Below, piece by piece: positions 63,916 to 64,000 of a stretch of DNA of 64,000 nucleotides (positions are counted from its first letter, which is position 1; every line of letters begins with the position of its first letter). Both the position numbers and the translations under genes were made by a program. Source of the stretch: Stemphylium vesicarium. Its lineage: Eukaryota > Ascomycota > Dothideomycetes > Pleosporales > Pleosporaceae. The notes beneath the pieces were generated by a model. That model ran no database searches and was not told the DNA's origin. It was given only the letters and a program-made list of their open reading frames with translations. The DNA is taken from NCBI GenBank assembly GCA_004380135.1, contig QXCR01000035.1, positions 1 to 64,000 on the forward strand. The letters are read 5' to 3'.

Positions 63916-64000
63916 TTGTGCGCGGGATGGATTGTGCGCGATTCTTTTTGGAATCCCGGATACGGTTACAAGGGGCTGGTGCTATATTCGAATGATTCAT
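63916..64000. other. 3' flank of the permease gene
   Basis: Window ends here; nothing else visible. Confidence 0.5.

Overview
The window looks like nuclear DNA of a filamentous ascomycete (Pezizomycotina). Genes carry 45-100 bp spliceosomal introns with GTRNGT donors and CTAAC/CTGAC branch sites, intergenic spacers are short to medium, and the families are typical: Zn2Cys6 regulators, DUF3602, DUF3074, DUF4360, LCCL membrane protein, quinate-permease-type MFS. Gene content and style fit a dothideomycete, perhaps Pleosporales, but that placement is inference. I could support about 29 protein-coding genes and three weaker ones; almost all need splicing, so exon borders are given with each entry.

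Layout. 1-4.9 kb: a gene-poor flank with one secreted, probably GPI-anchored protein, a 128-bp inverted-repeat transposon (MITE) with a perfect 8-bp target duplication, and an AT-rich relic. 4.9-11.2 kb: a possible micro-gene, a small repeat-containing protein, a DUF3602 protein and a 2-oxoglutarate/Fe(II) oxygenase; two of these genes use a GC-AG intron. 11.2-22 kb: a large Gln/Pro-rich coiled-coil protein, a DUF3074 protein, a 2.5-kb empty interval and a SAM + HMG-box DNA-binding protein. 24.4-33.5 kb: a dense housekeeping block with LSM5, a WRN-type 3'-5' exonuclease, phosphomannomutase, an F-box-like protein, a small mitochondrial membrane protein 40 bp ahead of UMP-CMP kinase, and eIF3m. 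33.7-50 kb: secreted and membrane proteins (PEBP-like, a small Cys protein, DUF2236 oxygenase, LCCL protein, large membrane protein, mucin-like single-pass protein, DUF4360 protein) and an inositol-type sugar transporter.

50.9-63.9 kb is the most interesting part. A divergent NADPH-cytochrome P450 reductase paralogue and a P450 share one 0.6-kb promoter and are followed by two Zn2Cys6 regulators. Then a DapA-family 2-keto-3-deoxy-acid-type aldolase and a quinate-permease-like transporter are divergently arranged over another 0.55-kb promoter. This resembles one or two small substrate-specific metabolic clusters: uptake, aldol cleavage, oxidation with its own electron donor, and local regulators. 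The substrate cannot be read from the sequence.

No rRNA or convincing tRNA gene and no complete autonomous transposon was found.
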